DNA of 64,000 nt from contig CAJTXO010000013.1 in assembly GCA_910583555.1 (NCBI GenBank), positions 1-64,000 on the forward strand, given 5' to 3'. Every line of letters starts with the position of its first letter. The stretch's first letter is position 1. This stretch comes from an uncultured Eubacterium sp. (GTDB taxonomy: Bacteria > Bacillota > Clostridia > Lachnospirales > Lachnospiraceae). The translations under genes were made by a program, and so were the position numbers. The notes under the pieces are model-generated. The model worked only from the letters and a program-made list of their open reading frames with translations. It searched no databases and had not been told where the DNA came from. Shown piece after piece: positions 1-8,007 of the stretch.

Positions 1-149
1 CTATTATCCTATTTTTGACCAAATCAGTCGAGGTACATGCTATCTACCGTTTACGGATATTTTCCATTATAAGTGATGTGATTTGTGAGGGATGGGAACA
101 GAATAAAAATCCGCAGGATAATAATTTCAAAAAAATTAGGGAACAAGGA

Positions 150-2027
150 ATGAATGTAGGAAATAAGGAAAATAAATATGTGGAGGATCGTTTGGCGACT
201 TTGTATGAACAGGCCGTTCGGATGATGTATCAAGATATATGTAGATTGAAAGAAAAACGTAGTGAATTAAAAAAAATTGAAATTGAAGTAGGGCAAGAAA
301 ATGGAAGAGCCTATGAAGAATATGAAAGGGTAAAAAACGATTATGACAAAATGTTGAACCGAATAAAGTATAGGATTGAAACAACTTCGCGTGTTGATTT
401 TGTAAAACAATGTAGACAGGCACTTTACGATGGCTTTTCGGAAGCAGTTTGTGATATCTATATTTTTAACTTATTGGATATAAGTTTTGATGAATATTTA
501 GAACTTTTTATACCATTACTTGATACGTACTGTTTTAGCGGTGGGAAGAAGGATTATTTATTTAGCTTAAATCCGCTAATTGTGCGTTTGGGAGTTTTGA
601 TTGATGCATTTGGCGAAAGCAATAAAAAGCAGTGGCTTGAAAAAACTTTGTGTGAATGGAAAAAGAACACTAGCGTAAATGACAAGGAAATATATGCAGA
701 AGTGATCAAGCATTATTATGATAAATATTTAATACGGTATGGGATATACCGGGGGATGTTGATAAAATATTTGAGAAAGCTTTCTTTAGATGAAATATTC
801 CACAATATCCAAGATGTATATTCGAAGGAAAAATGTTTGGCTGAAAAATGGAAAGTCAATCTTGAATACTTACGGAATTTATATCAAAGAAGCAAAGGTG
901 AAAAGAAGGGATTGTATTCACTTAATATTGAAATGATAGAAAGTTTTCGGTATCAACGTTCATTATCTCAAATTAATCAACAGGTAAAAAAAGAGTTGGG
1001 GGCTTGTTCACAACATTTTATTGAAGATATATCATTTGAAGTATCGGAAAAATTAGAAAAGATACATCTTAAGAAAATTTATCTGATGAATACTGTAGCA
1101 GGTATTGGAGAGTATCTTGAGGTTATTTCCGACAAAATTAAATCGTTTGATGTTGGCAGAGCAAATAGCCAGATATGGTTTCGAGGAGTGTGTAATGTGG
1201 ACTTTGAAGTTAGAGCGAGTATTTTCCGTTCATTGCCTGATGATAAGCATAGTCTATATAGTTACATGGTGGAAAATGTTAAAAAACTGCATGAAAAAAC
1301 GGCTTTTTATCCAGAGATTTGGAAAGAACGTTCGGAATTAATTTCGCAGATAGCTTGTTTACAACATTATGGCTGCCCAACGAACTTTTTGGATTGTTCA
1401 TTGGATGCGTTGACTGCTTTATATTTTGCGATTAACCCAGATAAAAAGGAAGATCAGGGTCAAGAGTGGGATGCTGCGGTATATTTGATTCACCCGATCA
1501 TTTTTAATGAGGAGATGGATAAGTTATATACAAGGAATCTAAATGGAAAGATATATCCAGTGTATTGCGCCAATGTACTAAATGAAACTGTTTATAAGGA
1601 TTATATTCCGATTGATTTTTCAGATGCTTGTGTTGATCAAAAAAATCAAGAGTATCAAAGGGCATGTATAGCAAATACGGAGCCAGCATATAGCCATATG
1701 CTACCGCCAAGAACGCTTATTATACCCCAGAATAATAACCGAATTAGAGCACAGTTAGGGACTTTTATTGTATATCCACTCAATATGTGGCCGGACAAGA
1801 TAAAATCTGCTGATAATGAGAATGATAGGTTTGAATATGGCTGCTTAAAAAAATTGCAAAAGGTAGTAATGCGTGAAAATAAAAATGCAAGAAAGTATAT
1901 AGATAAGGTTGTGATATGTTCTGAAAGTATTCCTAAAATACGGGAACAGTTGAGCAGTCTTGGTATTAGAAAATCACGTATGTATCCTGATTTGCCTGAA
2001 ATTATTGGAGAAATTCCCCTAAAATAG
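150..2027 (+). CDS. FRG-domain protein with long helical N-terminal region
   Basis: The C-terminal half has the hallmarks of the FRG domain: IWFRG at residues 342-346 (counted from the ATG at 150), QHYGCPTNFLD at 405-415, and a late RIRAQLGTF motif. The first roughly 330 residues are charged, rich in Lys/Glu and Leu/Ile, predicted mainly helical, and match nothing I recognise. The domain's biochemical role is unclear; FRG proteins are often found in accessory regions. The ATG at 150 is a chosen start. The frame stays open to the window edge through a TTG at 15, so the gene may begin further upstream or outside the window. The coding sequence is visibly more AT-rich than the genes after it, which suggests horizontal acquisition. 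No partner gene is visible. Confidence 0.75.
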   Translation: MNVGNKENKYVEDRLATLYEQAVRMMYQDICRLKEKRSELKKIEIEVGQENGRAYEEYERVKNDYDKMLNRIKYRIETTSRVDFVKQCRQALYDGFSEAVCDIYIFNLLDISFDEYLELFIPLLDTYCFSGGKKDYLFSLNPLIVRLGVLIDAFGESNKKQWLEKTLCEWKKNTSVNDKEIYAEVIKHYYDKYLIRYGIYRGMLIKYLRKLSLDEIFHNIQDVYSKEKCLAEKWKVNLEYLRNLYQRSKGEKKGLYSLNIEMIESFRYQRSLSQINQQVKKELGACSQHFIEDISFEVSEKLEKIHLKKIYLMNTVAGIGEYLEVISDKIKSFDVGRANSQIWFRGVCNVDFEVRASIFRSLPDDKHSLYSYMVENVKKLHEKTAFYPEIWKERSELISQIACLQHYGCPTNFLDCSLDALTALYFAINPDKKEDQGQEWDAAVYLIHPIIFNEEMDKLYTRNLNGKIYPVYCANVLNETVYKDYIPIDFSDACVDQKNQEYQRACIANTEPAYSHMLPPRTLIIPQNNNRIRAQLGTFIVYPLNMWPDKIKSADNENDRFEYGCLKKLQKVVMRENKNARKYIDKVVICSESIPKIREQLSSLGIRKSRMYPDLPEIIGEIPLK

Positions 2028-2420
2028 TAGAGCGAAAGCAAGGCAGATGTTTTTGGAGCAGAGCAGGTACAGGTTGGGCGGGCTGTAAAATGCGATTTCT
2101 TGATTGCATTTCATATAATAAAGTATCTGGCCGTGGTTGTGAGAAAGACGAGTCCGCCCAAAAATCTGACGATGTTATGCAGCACAAACCAATCCTTGAA
2201 ACGACGTATGCTTCGCCGGAGCGGTTTCATAAACGTGTAGTCGCGTATATGCGGTATTTGCAGGGCAGCAGGGCAGCGTAAGCGGTAAAAATAAAAAAAC
2301 ACTGGCGGACAACAAAAAAGTGTGATATACTTACGCTACATATATCTTTTAGATGAATTCCAATGGCAGGGCCAGTGTCGAGGCGATCCTTGTCGCCCCC
2401 TGCGTTCATGGAGGTTAAAA
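2028..2420. other. Intergenic region before rfbF
   Basis: This is 393 bases without a convincing gene. A 63-codon frame at 2090-2281 has no good ribosome binding site and no recognisable domain. A TATACT at 2326-2331 could be the -10 box for the cytidylyltransferase, but the -35 region is poor. GGAGGT at 2410-2415 is the ribosome binding site of the next gene. Confidence 0.4.
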
Positions 2421-3200
2421 ATGAAAGCAGTAATTTTAGCAGGCGGATTAGGCACCCGAATCTCCGAGGAGTCCCAGTGGAAACCGAAACCGATGATCGA
2501 GATCGGCGGGAAGCCGATCCTGTGGCATATCATGAAGGAATATTCCCATTACGGCATCAATGAGTTTGTCATATGTGCCGGGTATAAGCAGCATGTGATC
2601 AAAGAATGGATCGCGAATTACTTTCTGTATAACAGCGATGTCACATTTGATTTCACAAATGGAGCGAACGAGATGACGGTTCGGCGGCACTACTGTGAAC
2701 CGTGGAAGGTGACGGTGGCAGACACCGGACTGAATACGATGACCGGAGGGCGGATCAAGCGGATCCAGCCGTATGTCGAAAACGAAACATTTATGATGAC
2801 GTACGGGGACGGGGTGTGCGACGTCGATATCAAGGCGCTTTTGGAGTTTCATCAGGAGCACGGGAAAACGGCGACGCTCACGACAGTCATGCTGGAGCAG
2901 CAAAAAGGTGTACTGGACATTGAAGGCGACACCGTGAAGTCGTTCCGGGAAAAGAATCTGTCTGACGGGGTTCCGATCAATGCCGGGTATATGGTGTTAA
3001 ATCCGGAAATATTTGATTATATCGAGGGGGACCAGACCGTGTTTGAAAAAGAGCCGCTGGAGCGGCTGGCGAAGAACGGAGAATTGATGTCATTTCAGCA
3101 CAGGGGATTTTGGCAGTGTATGGACAATAAGCGCGAAATGGAAGAACTGGAAAAACTGTGGGTCAAAGGAAAGGCCCCTTGGAAAAAGTGGGACGTGTGA
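2421..3200 (+). CDS. rfbF: Glucose-1-phosphate cytidylyltransferase
   Basis: Converts alpha-D-glucose 1-phosphate and CTP to CDP-glucose, the entry to 3,6-dideoxyhexose and related CDP-sugar pathways. The N-terminus carries the nucleotidyltransferase signature LAGGLGTRISEES followed by KPKPMIEIGGKPILWHIMK. An YGDGVCDVD metal/nucleotide motif lies mid-protein. The 259-residue length matches the family. ATG 2421 was chosen because GGAGGT sits directly upstream and the signature starts at residue 4. The usual next gene, CDP-glucose 4,6-dehydratase (rfbG), is not adjacent, so the gene looks orphaned here. It may feed the surface-polymer cluster further along the window, but that is inference. A hairpin follows the stop. 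Confidence 0.9.
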   Translation: MKAVILAGGLGTRISEESQWKPKPMIEIGGKPILWHIMKEYSHYGINEFVICAGYKQHVIKEWIANYFLYNSDVTFDFTNGANEMTVRRHYCEPWKVTVADTGLNTMTGGRIKRIQPYVENETFMMTYGDGVCDVDIKALLEFHQEHGKTATLTTVMLEQQKGVLDIEGDTVKSFREKNLSDGVPINAGYMVLNPEIFDYIEGDQTVFEKEPLERLAKNGELMSFQHRGFWQCMDNKREMEELEKLWVKGKAPWKKWDV

Positions 3201-3210
3201 CGTTCGTTGG

Positions 3211-3246
3211 CCGGAGGATGGGCAGATACCCATTCTCCGGTATTAT
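3211..3246 (+). terminator. Probable terminator after rfbF
   Basis: A 12-bp stem (3211-3222 with 3229-3240, one G-U pair) closes a 6-base loop and is followed by TATTATAAG. The T-tract is weak, but the position 10 bases after the rfbF stop fits termination. Confidence 0.6.
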
Positions 3247-3351
3247 AAGCTTTTGGGGGAGGAATATTAAACCGTGAAAACGGATGAATGAACCGATACA
3301 ATGCGCTTCATTTGCTGATATGATTTAAGAAAACGGCAAAGGAGCATACAT

Positions 3352-3693
3352 ATGAAAATGAAACATCGCGGAGATAATATAGATGCGCTGATCGGCGGAA
3401 ATGTAAAGAAGTACCGTGAAATACTGGGGATGGAGAGAAAAGAACTGGCAGCGCTGTTTCACATAACAGATGATGCGCTGTACCGGATCGAAAAAGGGCA
3501 GACGGGGCTGTCCGGGATTTATGGTTATATTCTGGCAAACCGGCTCAATTGTGATATGAATTTTATTTTTGGAAAAAATCAGGTTCCACAGTTGATCGAA
3601 ACGGATGCCGTTGATGTGGACCACCGGAAATCGATTGCCAGGGCGCTGCGGTATTTTGCGGATGTTTTGGAAAAGGAGGATGACAGGCGCTGA
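3352..3693 (+). CDS. XRE-family helix-turn-helix transcriptional regulator
   Basis: A 113-residue protein with a Cro/C1-type helix-turn-helix at about residues 15-70: KYREILGMERKELAALF, then TDDALYRIEKGQTGLS, the usual recognition-helix region. It probably binds an operator as a dimer. The ~40 residues after the HTH match no ligand-binding domain I know. AAAGGAG lies about 7 bases before the ATG. It stands alone between the rfbF terminator and the promoter of the chemotaxis block, and it could regulate either neighbour or itself; the sequence does not say which. Confidence 0.8.
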   Translation: MKMKHRGDNIDALIGGNVKKYREILGMERKELAALFHITDDALYRIEKGQTGLSGIYGYILANRLNCDMNFIFGKNQVPQLIETDAVDVDHRKSIARALRYFADVLEKEDDRR

Positions 3694-3754
3694 TCTGATA
3701 TGAGTGCCGCAACGGCACAATGTTGTAACAATACTGCAATTGTAAAACTCTTTA

Positions 3755-3783
3755 TTGCGAATGGATGAAATATGTGATAAAAT
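3755..3783 (+). promoter_or_regulatory. Probable sigma-A promoter for the hpt/HD-GYP block
   Basis: TTGCGA at 3755-3760 and TAAAAT at 3778-3783 are 17 bases apart, ending about 38 bases before the Hpt start codon. The -35 box matches the consensus moderately. No clear motility sigma-factor (FliA/SigD) consensus was seen here. Confidence 0.45.
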
Positions 3784-3821
3784 AATGGCTACTGGAACAA
3801 ATCGAAAAGGAGAGATGAGTA

Positions 3822-4181
3822 ATGGGTATGCTGGAAGAATTAGGTACATTAGGCGTGAATATAGAGGAGGGAACGAAGCGGCTCATGGGAAATGCGGCGC
3901 TTTATGAGAAAATGATGGGTACTTTTGTAAAGATGATGTCGGAGTCTACGATCGAGCTCGCGGACTTTGACAGCGGGGACTGTACGCCGCTGATCGAGAA
4001 AACGCATGCAATCAAGGGGGCGACGGGGAATCTTTCCATTACGCCGGTGTACGAAGCGTATTCGGAGATCGTGGCGCTGCTGCGGAAGGATGAACCAGCG
4101 AAAGCAAAAGAGGTGTATGAGAAGATCCTGCCGGTCCAGGCGGACATTATAAACTGCATCAATAAGTATAGACAACAATGA
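3822..4181 (+). CDS. Hpt (histidine phosphotransfer) domain protein
   Basis: A free-standing 119-residue histidine phosphotransferase. The motif THAIKGATGNL places the phospho-accepting histidine at residue 62, inside the four-helix bundle typical of the family. Such proteins shuttle phosphoryl groups between receiver domains of hybrid kinases and response regulators. It is the first gene of the signalling block; AAAGGAG precedes it, and the next gene (HD-GYP regulator) starts 18 bases after its stop. The nearby candidate partners are the three receiver-HD-GYP proteins and the histidine kinase at 6551. The kinase itself has no receiver, so a classical phosphorelay is not obvious from these genes alone. 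Confidence 0.88.
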   Translation: MGMLEELGTLGVNIEEGTKRLMGNAALYEKMMGTFVKMMSESTIELADFDSGDCTPLIEKTHAIKGATGNLSITPVYEAYSEIVALLRKDEPAKAKEVYEKILPVQADIINCINKYRQQ

Positions 4182-4199
4182 TTTTTGGGGGAGGACCTT

Positions 4200-5258
4200 A
4201 TGGGAAACGATAAAACGATATTGATCGTTGACGATATTGAAGTGAACCGGGTCGTACTGGCGGAAGTATTTAAAGATGAATATGAAATCGTGCAGGCGGA
4301 CGGCGGAAAGCGTGCCATCGAGATCATAAACAGCAACAAGGAGATTTCTGCGGTCCTGTTAGATATGCTCATGCCGGAAGTTAACGGATTGGACGTTCTC
4401 AGGGCGATGAATGAAAACGGGGCGATCGAGAACATTCCGGTATTTTTGATCACGGCGGCTGACAGTGATGATATGCTGATGGAAGCGTACAATATGGGCG
4501 CGATCGACGTGATCAGGAAACCATTTCTTACACAGTTCCTGCGCTGCCGGATCGGGAACGTGATCGAGTTGTTCCGGCACCGGAACAAGCTGGAAGAGAT
4601 CGTGGAAGAACAGGTGGAGCGGCTGAGCAGTATGAACCAGGCGATGGTGGAGACGCTTGCCACGGTCATTGAGTTCAGGGACTGCGAGACGGGGGAGCAT
4701 GTTAAGAATATCAGCGGCCTGACGAAGATCCTTATGACACAGGTCAGCAAGATGTTTCCGGAGTATGCGCTGCCGGGAGAAGAGATCGAAAAGATCGCCA
4801 ATTCCGCGATCCTCCACGATGTGGGAAAGATTTCCACACCGGATCAGATTTTGAATAAACCGGGAAGGCTGACGGATGAAGAGTTTGAGATCATGAAGCA
4901 GCACACGGTGAGGGGATGCGAGATCTTAAAAAATATTCCTCATATTCTGGATAAAGGGCTTTATCATTACAGTTATGACATTTGCCGGCATCATCATGAG
5001 AGGTGGGACGGCAGAGGGTACCCGGATCATCTGAGCGGGGATGATATTTCCATCTGGGCCCAGGTCGTTTCGGTCGTTGACGTGTATGATGCCCTTACGT
5101 CAGAACGTGTCTATAAAAAAGCGTTCAGTCATGAAAAGGCGGTCGATATGATCGTAAACGGCGAATGCGGTACATTTAATCCCAAAGTGCTGGAAGCATT
5201 CCACGCCTGCATGGATAAAATTAACAAGAAGAAAAATGGCCGGAAATCACATACCTGA
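4200..5258 (+). CDS. Response regulator with HD-GYP c-di-GMP phosphodiesterase domain
   Basis: A 352-residue protein: receiver domain (about 1-120; phospho-acceptor Asp55 in LLDMLMP, Lys in RKPF), a short coiled-coil linker, then an HD-GYP domain (about 150-345). All the expected motifs are present: ILHDVGKIS, KQHTVRGCEIL, HHHERWDGRGYPDHL and DVYDALTSERVYK. HD-GYP proteins hydrolyse c-di-GMP to pGpG or GMP, so phosphorylation probably controls local c-di-GMP. ATG 4200 is preferred over an upstream in-frame TTG (4185) because GGGGGAGG lies just before it. The gene is tightly coupled to the Hpt gene. It is close in architecture to the protein at 5375, so the pair looks like a duplication. Confidence 0.93.
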   Translation: MGNDKTILIVDDIEVNRVVLAEVFKDEYEIVQADGGKRAIEIINSNKEISAVLLDMLMPEVNGLDVLRAMNENGAIENIPVFLITAADSDDMLMEAYNMGAIDVIRKPFLTQFLRCRIGNVIELFRHRNKLEEIVEEQVERLSSMNQAMVETLATVIEFRDCETGEHVKNISGLTKILMTQVSKMFPEYALPGEEIEKIANSAILHDVGKISTPDQILNKPGRLTDEEFEIMKQHTVRGCEILKNIPHILDKGLYHYSYDICRHHHERWDGRGYPDHLSGDDISIWAQVVSVVDVYDALTSERVYKKAFSHEKAVDMIVNGECGTFNPKVLEAFHACMDKINKKKNGRKSHT

Positions 5259-5282
5259 GAGCCTGACCCGCGGGAACGGCTC

Positions 5283-5311
5283 TTGACATTTTGGCGCAAA
5301 GATGGTATCTT
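5283..5311 (+). promoter_or_regulatory. Strong sigma-A promoter for the second HD-GYP regulator
   Basis: A consensus TTGACA at 5283-5288, a 17-base spacer and TATCTT at 5306-5311. It lies in the 116-base gap between the two HD-GYP genes. An AGAGCC/GGCTCT inverted repeat (5258-5263 with 5278-5283) abuts the -35 box and could be an operator or a weak terminator. Confidence 0.75.
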
Positions 5312-5374
5312 AACTATATGTGAACATATAACTGGTAAACGTATCGTTTAATGTGGAAAAAATAAGGAGAGAAC

Positions 5375-6466
5375 ATGGAGAGACAACATAGACAGCAGGT
5401 ACTGATCGTTGACGACGAAGAGATAAATCGTACCGTGCTCAAAGAAATCTTCCGGATGGATTATGACACGCTGGAAGCAGAAAACGGACAGGAAGCGATT
5501 TTACAGCTCAAGAACAATGAGGATATTATTTTGGTTCTGCTTGATATCGTTATGCCGGTACAGGATGGTTTTGAGGTGCTCGATTATATGAAGGAACAGC
5601 AGCTCATGAGCCAGATCCCTGTTATCCTTATAACAGGCGAGAGCGTCGTGGACAGCGAAGATAGGGCGTATGCGTACGGCGTGGCGGATGTTATGCACAA
5701 ACCGTTTTATCCGCATATTGTCAAGCGGAGGAGCAGGAACATCATCAAGCTTTACCAGAATAAACAGGAGATGGAAGTCCGGCTGAGAGTGCAGGAAAAA
5801 GCGATCAAGGCGAAAGAGCAGGAGATTCGGGAGAATAACGAATTTATGATTGACGCGCTCAGTTCGGTCGTTGAATTCCGAAGCGCGGAGACCGGAGAAC
5901 ATGTGCGGCGGATCAAGTACTTTACGAGGATCATGTTAAAGTATCTGATGACGTATTTCCCGAAATACAATCTGACGCAGAATCAGGTCGATCAGATCGC
6001 GAGGGCGTCGGCGCTCCACGATATTGGAAAGATCGGGATTCCGGATTCGATCTTATTGAAGCCGGGGAAACTGACGCCGGAAGAGTTTGAGGTGATCAAG
6101 ACCCATACGACGATCGGGTGCGACATACTCGCGAAATTCCGCGACAGCCAGTCGAGTGAATTTTACCGTTATTGTTATGAAATCTGCCGCCATCACCATG
6201 AAAGATGGGATGGAAACGGCTACCCGGATCATCTGGCGGGGGATGAGATTCCGATCAGCGCGCAGATCGTAGCTGTGGCTGACGTATACGACGCGTTGGT
6301 GAGTCCCAGGGTTTATAAGAGTGTATATGCGAATAATATAGCGTTTGATATGATCATGAATGGTGAATGCGGTCAGTTTTCGCCGGATGTATTGGAGTGT
6401 TTCGAACTTGCCAAGGTTGATTTCTTCAATATTGTGGAAGTCATAAAGATGTTTGATTTTACGTAA
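5375..6466 (+). CDS. Response regulator with HD-GYP c-di-GMP phosphodiesterase domain (second copy)
   Basis: A 363-residue protein with receiver (about 1-125; phospho-acceptor Asp57 in LLDIVMP, Lys in HKPF), a coiled-coil linker rich in Glu/Lys/Arg, and an HD-GYP domain. The catalytic motifs are intact: ALHDIGKIGIP, KTHTTIGCDIL, HHHERWDGNGYPDHL and DVYDALVSPRVYK. It should therefore be an active c-di-GMP phosphodiesterase gated by phosphorylation. It has its own promoter and an AAGGAGAG ribosome binding site. The receiver differs from the first copy in its surface loops, so the two may answer to different kinases. An extended inverted repeat separates it from the kinase gene. Confidence 0.93.
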   Translation: MERQHRQQVLIVDDEEINRTVLKEIFRMDYDTLEAENGQEAILQLKNNEDIILVLLDIVMPVQDGFEVLDYMKEQQLMSQIPVILITGESVVDSEDRAYAYGVADVMHKPFYPHIVKRRSRNIIKLYQNKQEMEVRLRVQEKAIKAKEQEIRENNEFMIDALSSVVEFRSAETGEHVRRIKYFTRIMLKYLMTYFPKYNLTQNQVDQIARASALHDIGKIGIPDSILLKPGKLTPEEFEVIKTHTTIGCDILAKFRDSQSSEFYRYCYEICRHHHERWDGNGYPDHLAGDEIPISAQIVAVADVYDALVSPRVYKSVYANNIAFDMIMNGECGQFSPDVLECFELAKVDFFNIVEVIKMFDFT

Positions 6467-6468
6467 TA

Positions 6469-6541
6469 TTTAAGACAGATCATTGGCAGTGGAAAATCAT
6501 GACGGTTTTTTTGCTGCCGATTTCTTTTGTCTTAAAGGAGG
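6469..6541 (+). promoter_or_regulatory. Long inverted repeat in the leader of the histidine kinase gene
   Basis: TTTAAGACA (6469-6477) pairs perfectly with TGTCTTAAA (6528-6536). Inside it, ATTGGCAG (6482-6489) pairs with CTGCCGAT (6514-6521) with one wobble. The 3' arm overlaps the first bases of the AAGGAGG ribosome binding site (6535-6541). In a read-through transcript this could partly mask translation initiation; it could also act as a terminator for the preceding gene, although there is no good T-tract. Confidence 0.5.
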
Positions 6542-6550
6542 CGCGTGTGT

Positions 6551-7987
6551 ATGGAGGAACGGATCGACCAGAGTAAGAGCGGCATATTTCTTATGGAAAA
6601 GGCATTAGAGATGGTGATGATCTTTGGGAAGGACGGAAAGATTTCCTATGCCAATGCCGCGGCGAAGAGCAAGTTGGAATACGGTGAAGAATTGTGCGGG
6701 AAATACATCAGTGATGTGTTTCCAAATACATTCCAGATTTCAGGAGATGGATTTGAAACGGAGTGCGTGTTTGGGGAAGAGACACACAATCTTGTGGCGT
6801 ACCGCAAAAAGCTTACCTGCTTTCCGGTAGAGGCGAGACTGATCCAAAGCGGTGACGGCTCGGATGAATACATATGTATGGCGAATGATATTTTGGAAAA
6901 AGAGTATTTGAGCCGGGAGGTTGAGCAGGTCAGGCAGGAAGCGCAGGAGGCGATGAAGGTCAAATCCGAGTTCGTTGCGAACGTCACCCATGAACTGAGG
7001 ACTCCCGTAAACGGCATACTTGGAAATGCCAGGGAACTGCTGGACGAGGAGCAGAATGAAAAAAATGAGAAGTCGCTGCGCCTGATCGAGAGGTGCTGCG
7101 GTGACATGAATAAGATCATCAACAACATTTTGGACTTTTCCAAGCTGGAGGCTGGGAAGTTCACGTTGGAGATCAGGGAATTTGATTTTCGGAACATGAT
7201 GGATTACGTAAAAGGAAATCATATCAATAAAATTACCGAAAAAGGGCTGGAGTTTTTTATGACGATCTCGCCGCAGATTCCAGAACGTGTCATCGGTGAC
7301 GAACTGCGGATCGTGCAGATCCTGAACAATCTGCTGTCTAACGCGCAGAAATTTACTTCGATCGGGAAGATCACAGTCGAAGTCGTGCGCACGGCGCGGA
7401 TCAATGACCGGATCGAGTTGTTCTTTCTTGTCAAAGATTCGGGGATCGGCATTGATGACGAAGACAGGGATAAATTGTTCCAGAGTTTTTCACAGGTTGA
7501 CGCTTCGATCTCGAGAAAATACGGCGGCACCGGTCTGGGACTGAACATATGTAAGCAGCTGGTCGAGATGATGGGTGGAAGGATCGAGGTAGAGAGTGAA
7601 AAGAACCGGGGAAGTACATTTTCTTTTTCTATCTGGGTCGGCCTTACCGAAGAGGATCAAAAAAGTCCGGCGGTAGATGAGGAAATGTCGATGCTGGCGG
7701 CCACGCCGATGACCGTTTCCGAAGAAGAGGACGGCCAGGATGCGGTGCGTACATTCGGGACACCCGAAAACACGGAGAATTTGAAGAAAGTATTGTCAAA
7801 ACTCATTCTCTGCGTGGAGATGGAAAATTGGGAAAAAGCTGAAATGTTCATGGAAACGGTGAGACAGCTCACCGAAGAGGCACCGCACGAGGTGAAGAGA
7901 AAAGTCTTGCGATTGAAAATGGCGATCCAGAAAGAGAATTATGAAAAGATAACGAGTGAGTTTGATGAGTTGAATCAACTTTTATGA
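6551..7987 (+). CDS. PAS-domain histidine kinase
   Basis: A 478-residue cytoplasmic sensor kinase with no membrane segment. The order is an N-terminal PAS-like domain (about 10-115), HisKA with the phospho-accepting His147 in NVTHELRTPVNG, and HATPase_c with DSGIGI and YGGTGLGLNICKQL. A C-terminal ~95-residue helical tail follows, starting after an acidic linker; it resembles no domain I can name. The kinase has no receiver, so it must pass phosphate to a separate protein. The next gene, a receiver-HD-GYP protein, begins 20 bases downstream and is the natural partner; the free Hpt and the other receivers are alternatives. ATG 6551 is 9 bases after AAGGAGG; an upstream GTG at 6545 is too close to it. 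Confidence 0.9.
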   Translation: MEERIDQSKSGIFLMEKALEMVMIFGKDGKISYANAAAKSKLEYGEELCGKYISDVFPNTFQISGDGFETECVFGEETHNLVAYRKKLTCFPVEARLIQSGDGSDEYICMANDILEKEYLSREVEQVRQEAQEAMKVKSEFVANVTHELRTPVNGILGNARELLDEEQNEKNEKSLRLIERCCGDMNKIINNILDFSKLEAGKFTLEIREFDFRNMMDYVKGNHINKITEKGLEFFMTISPQIPERVIGDELRIVQILNNLLSNAQKFTSIGKITVEVVRTARINDRIELFFLVKDSGIGIDDEDRDKLFQSFSQVDASISRKYGGTGLGLNICKQLVEMMGGRIEVESEKNRGSTFSFSIWVGLTEEDQKSPAVDEEMSMLAATPMTVSEEEDGQDAVRTFGTPENTENLKKVLSKLILCVEMENWEKAEMFMETVRQLTEEAPHEVKRKVLRLKMAIQKENYEKITSEFDELNQLL

Positions 7988-8007
7988 CGGTGAAAAGAGG
8001 TGAGGGC

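Noticed and set aside
2090..2281. 63-codon frame between the FRG gene and rfbF
   Set aside because: No ribosome binding site, domain or promoter that would support a real gene.
3902..4837. 311-codon open frame antisense to the Hpt and first HD-GYP genes
   Set aside because: Ser/Ile-rich shadow of well-conserved genes, with no start signal or domain.
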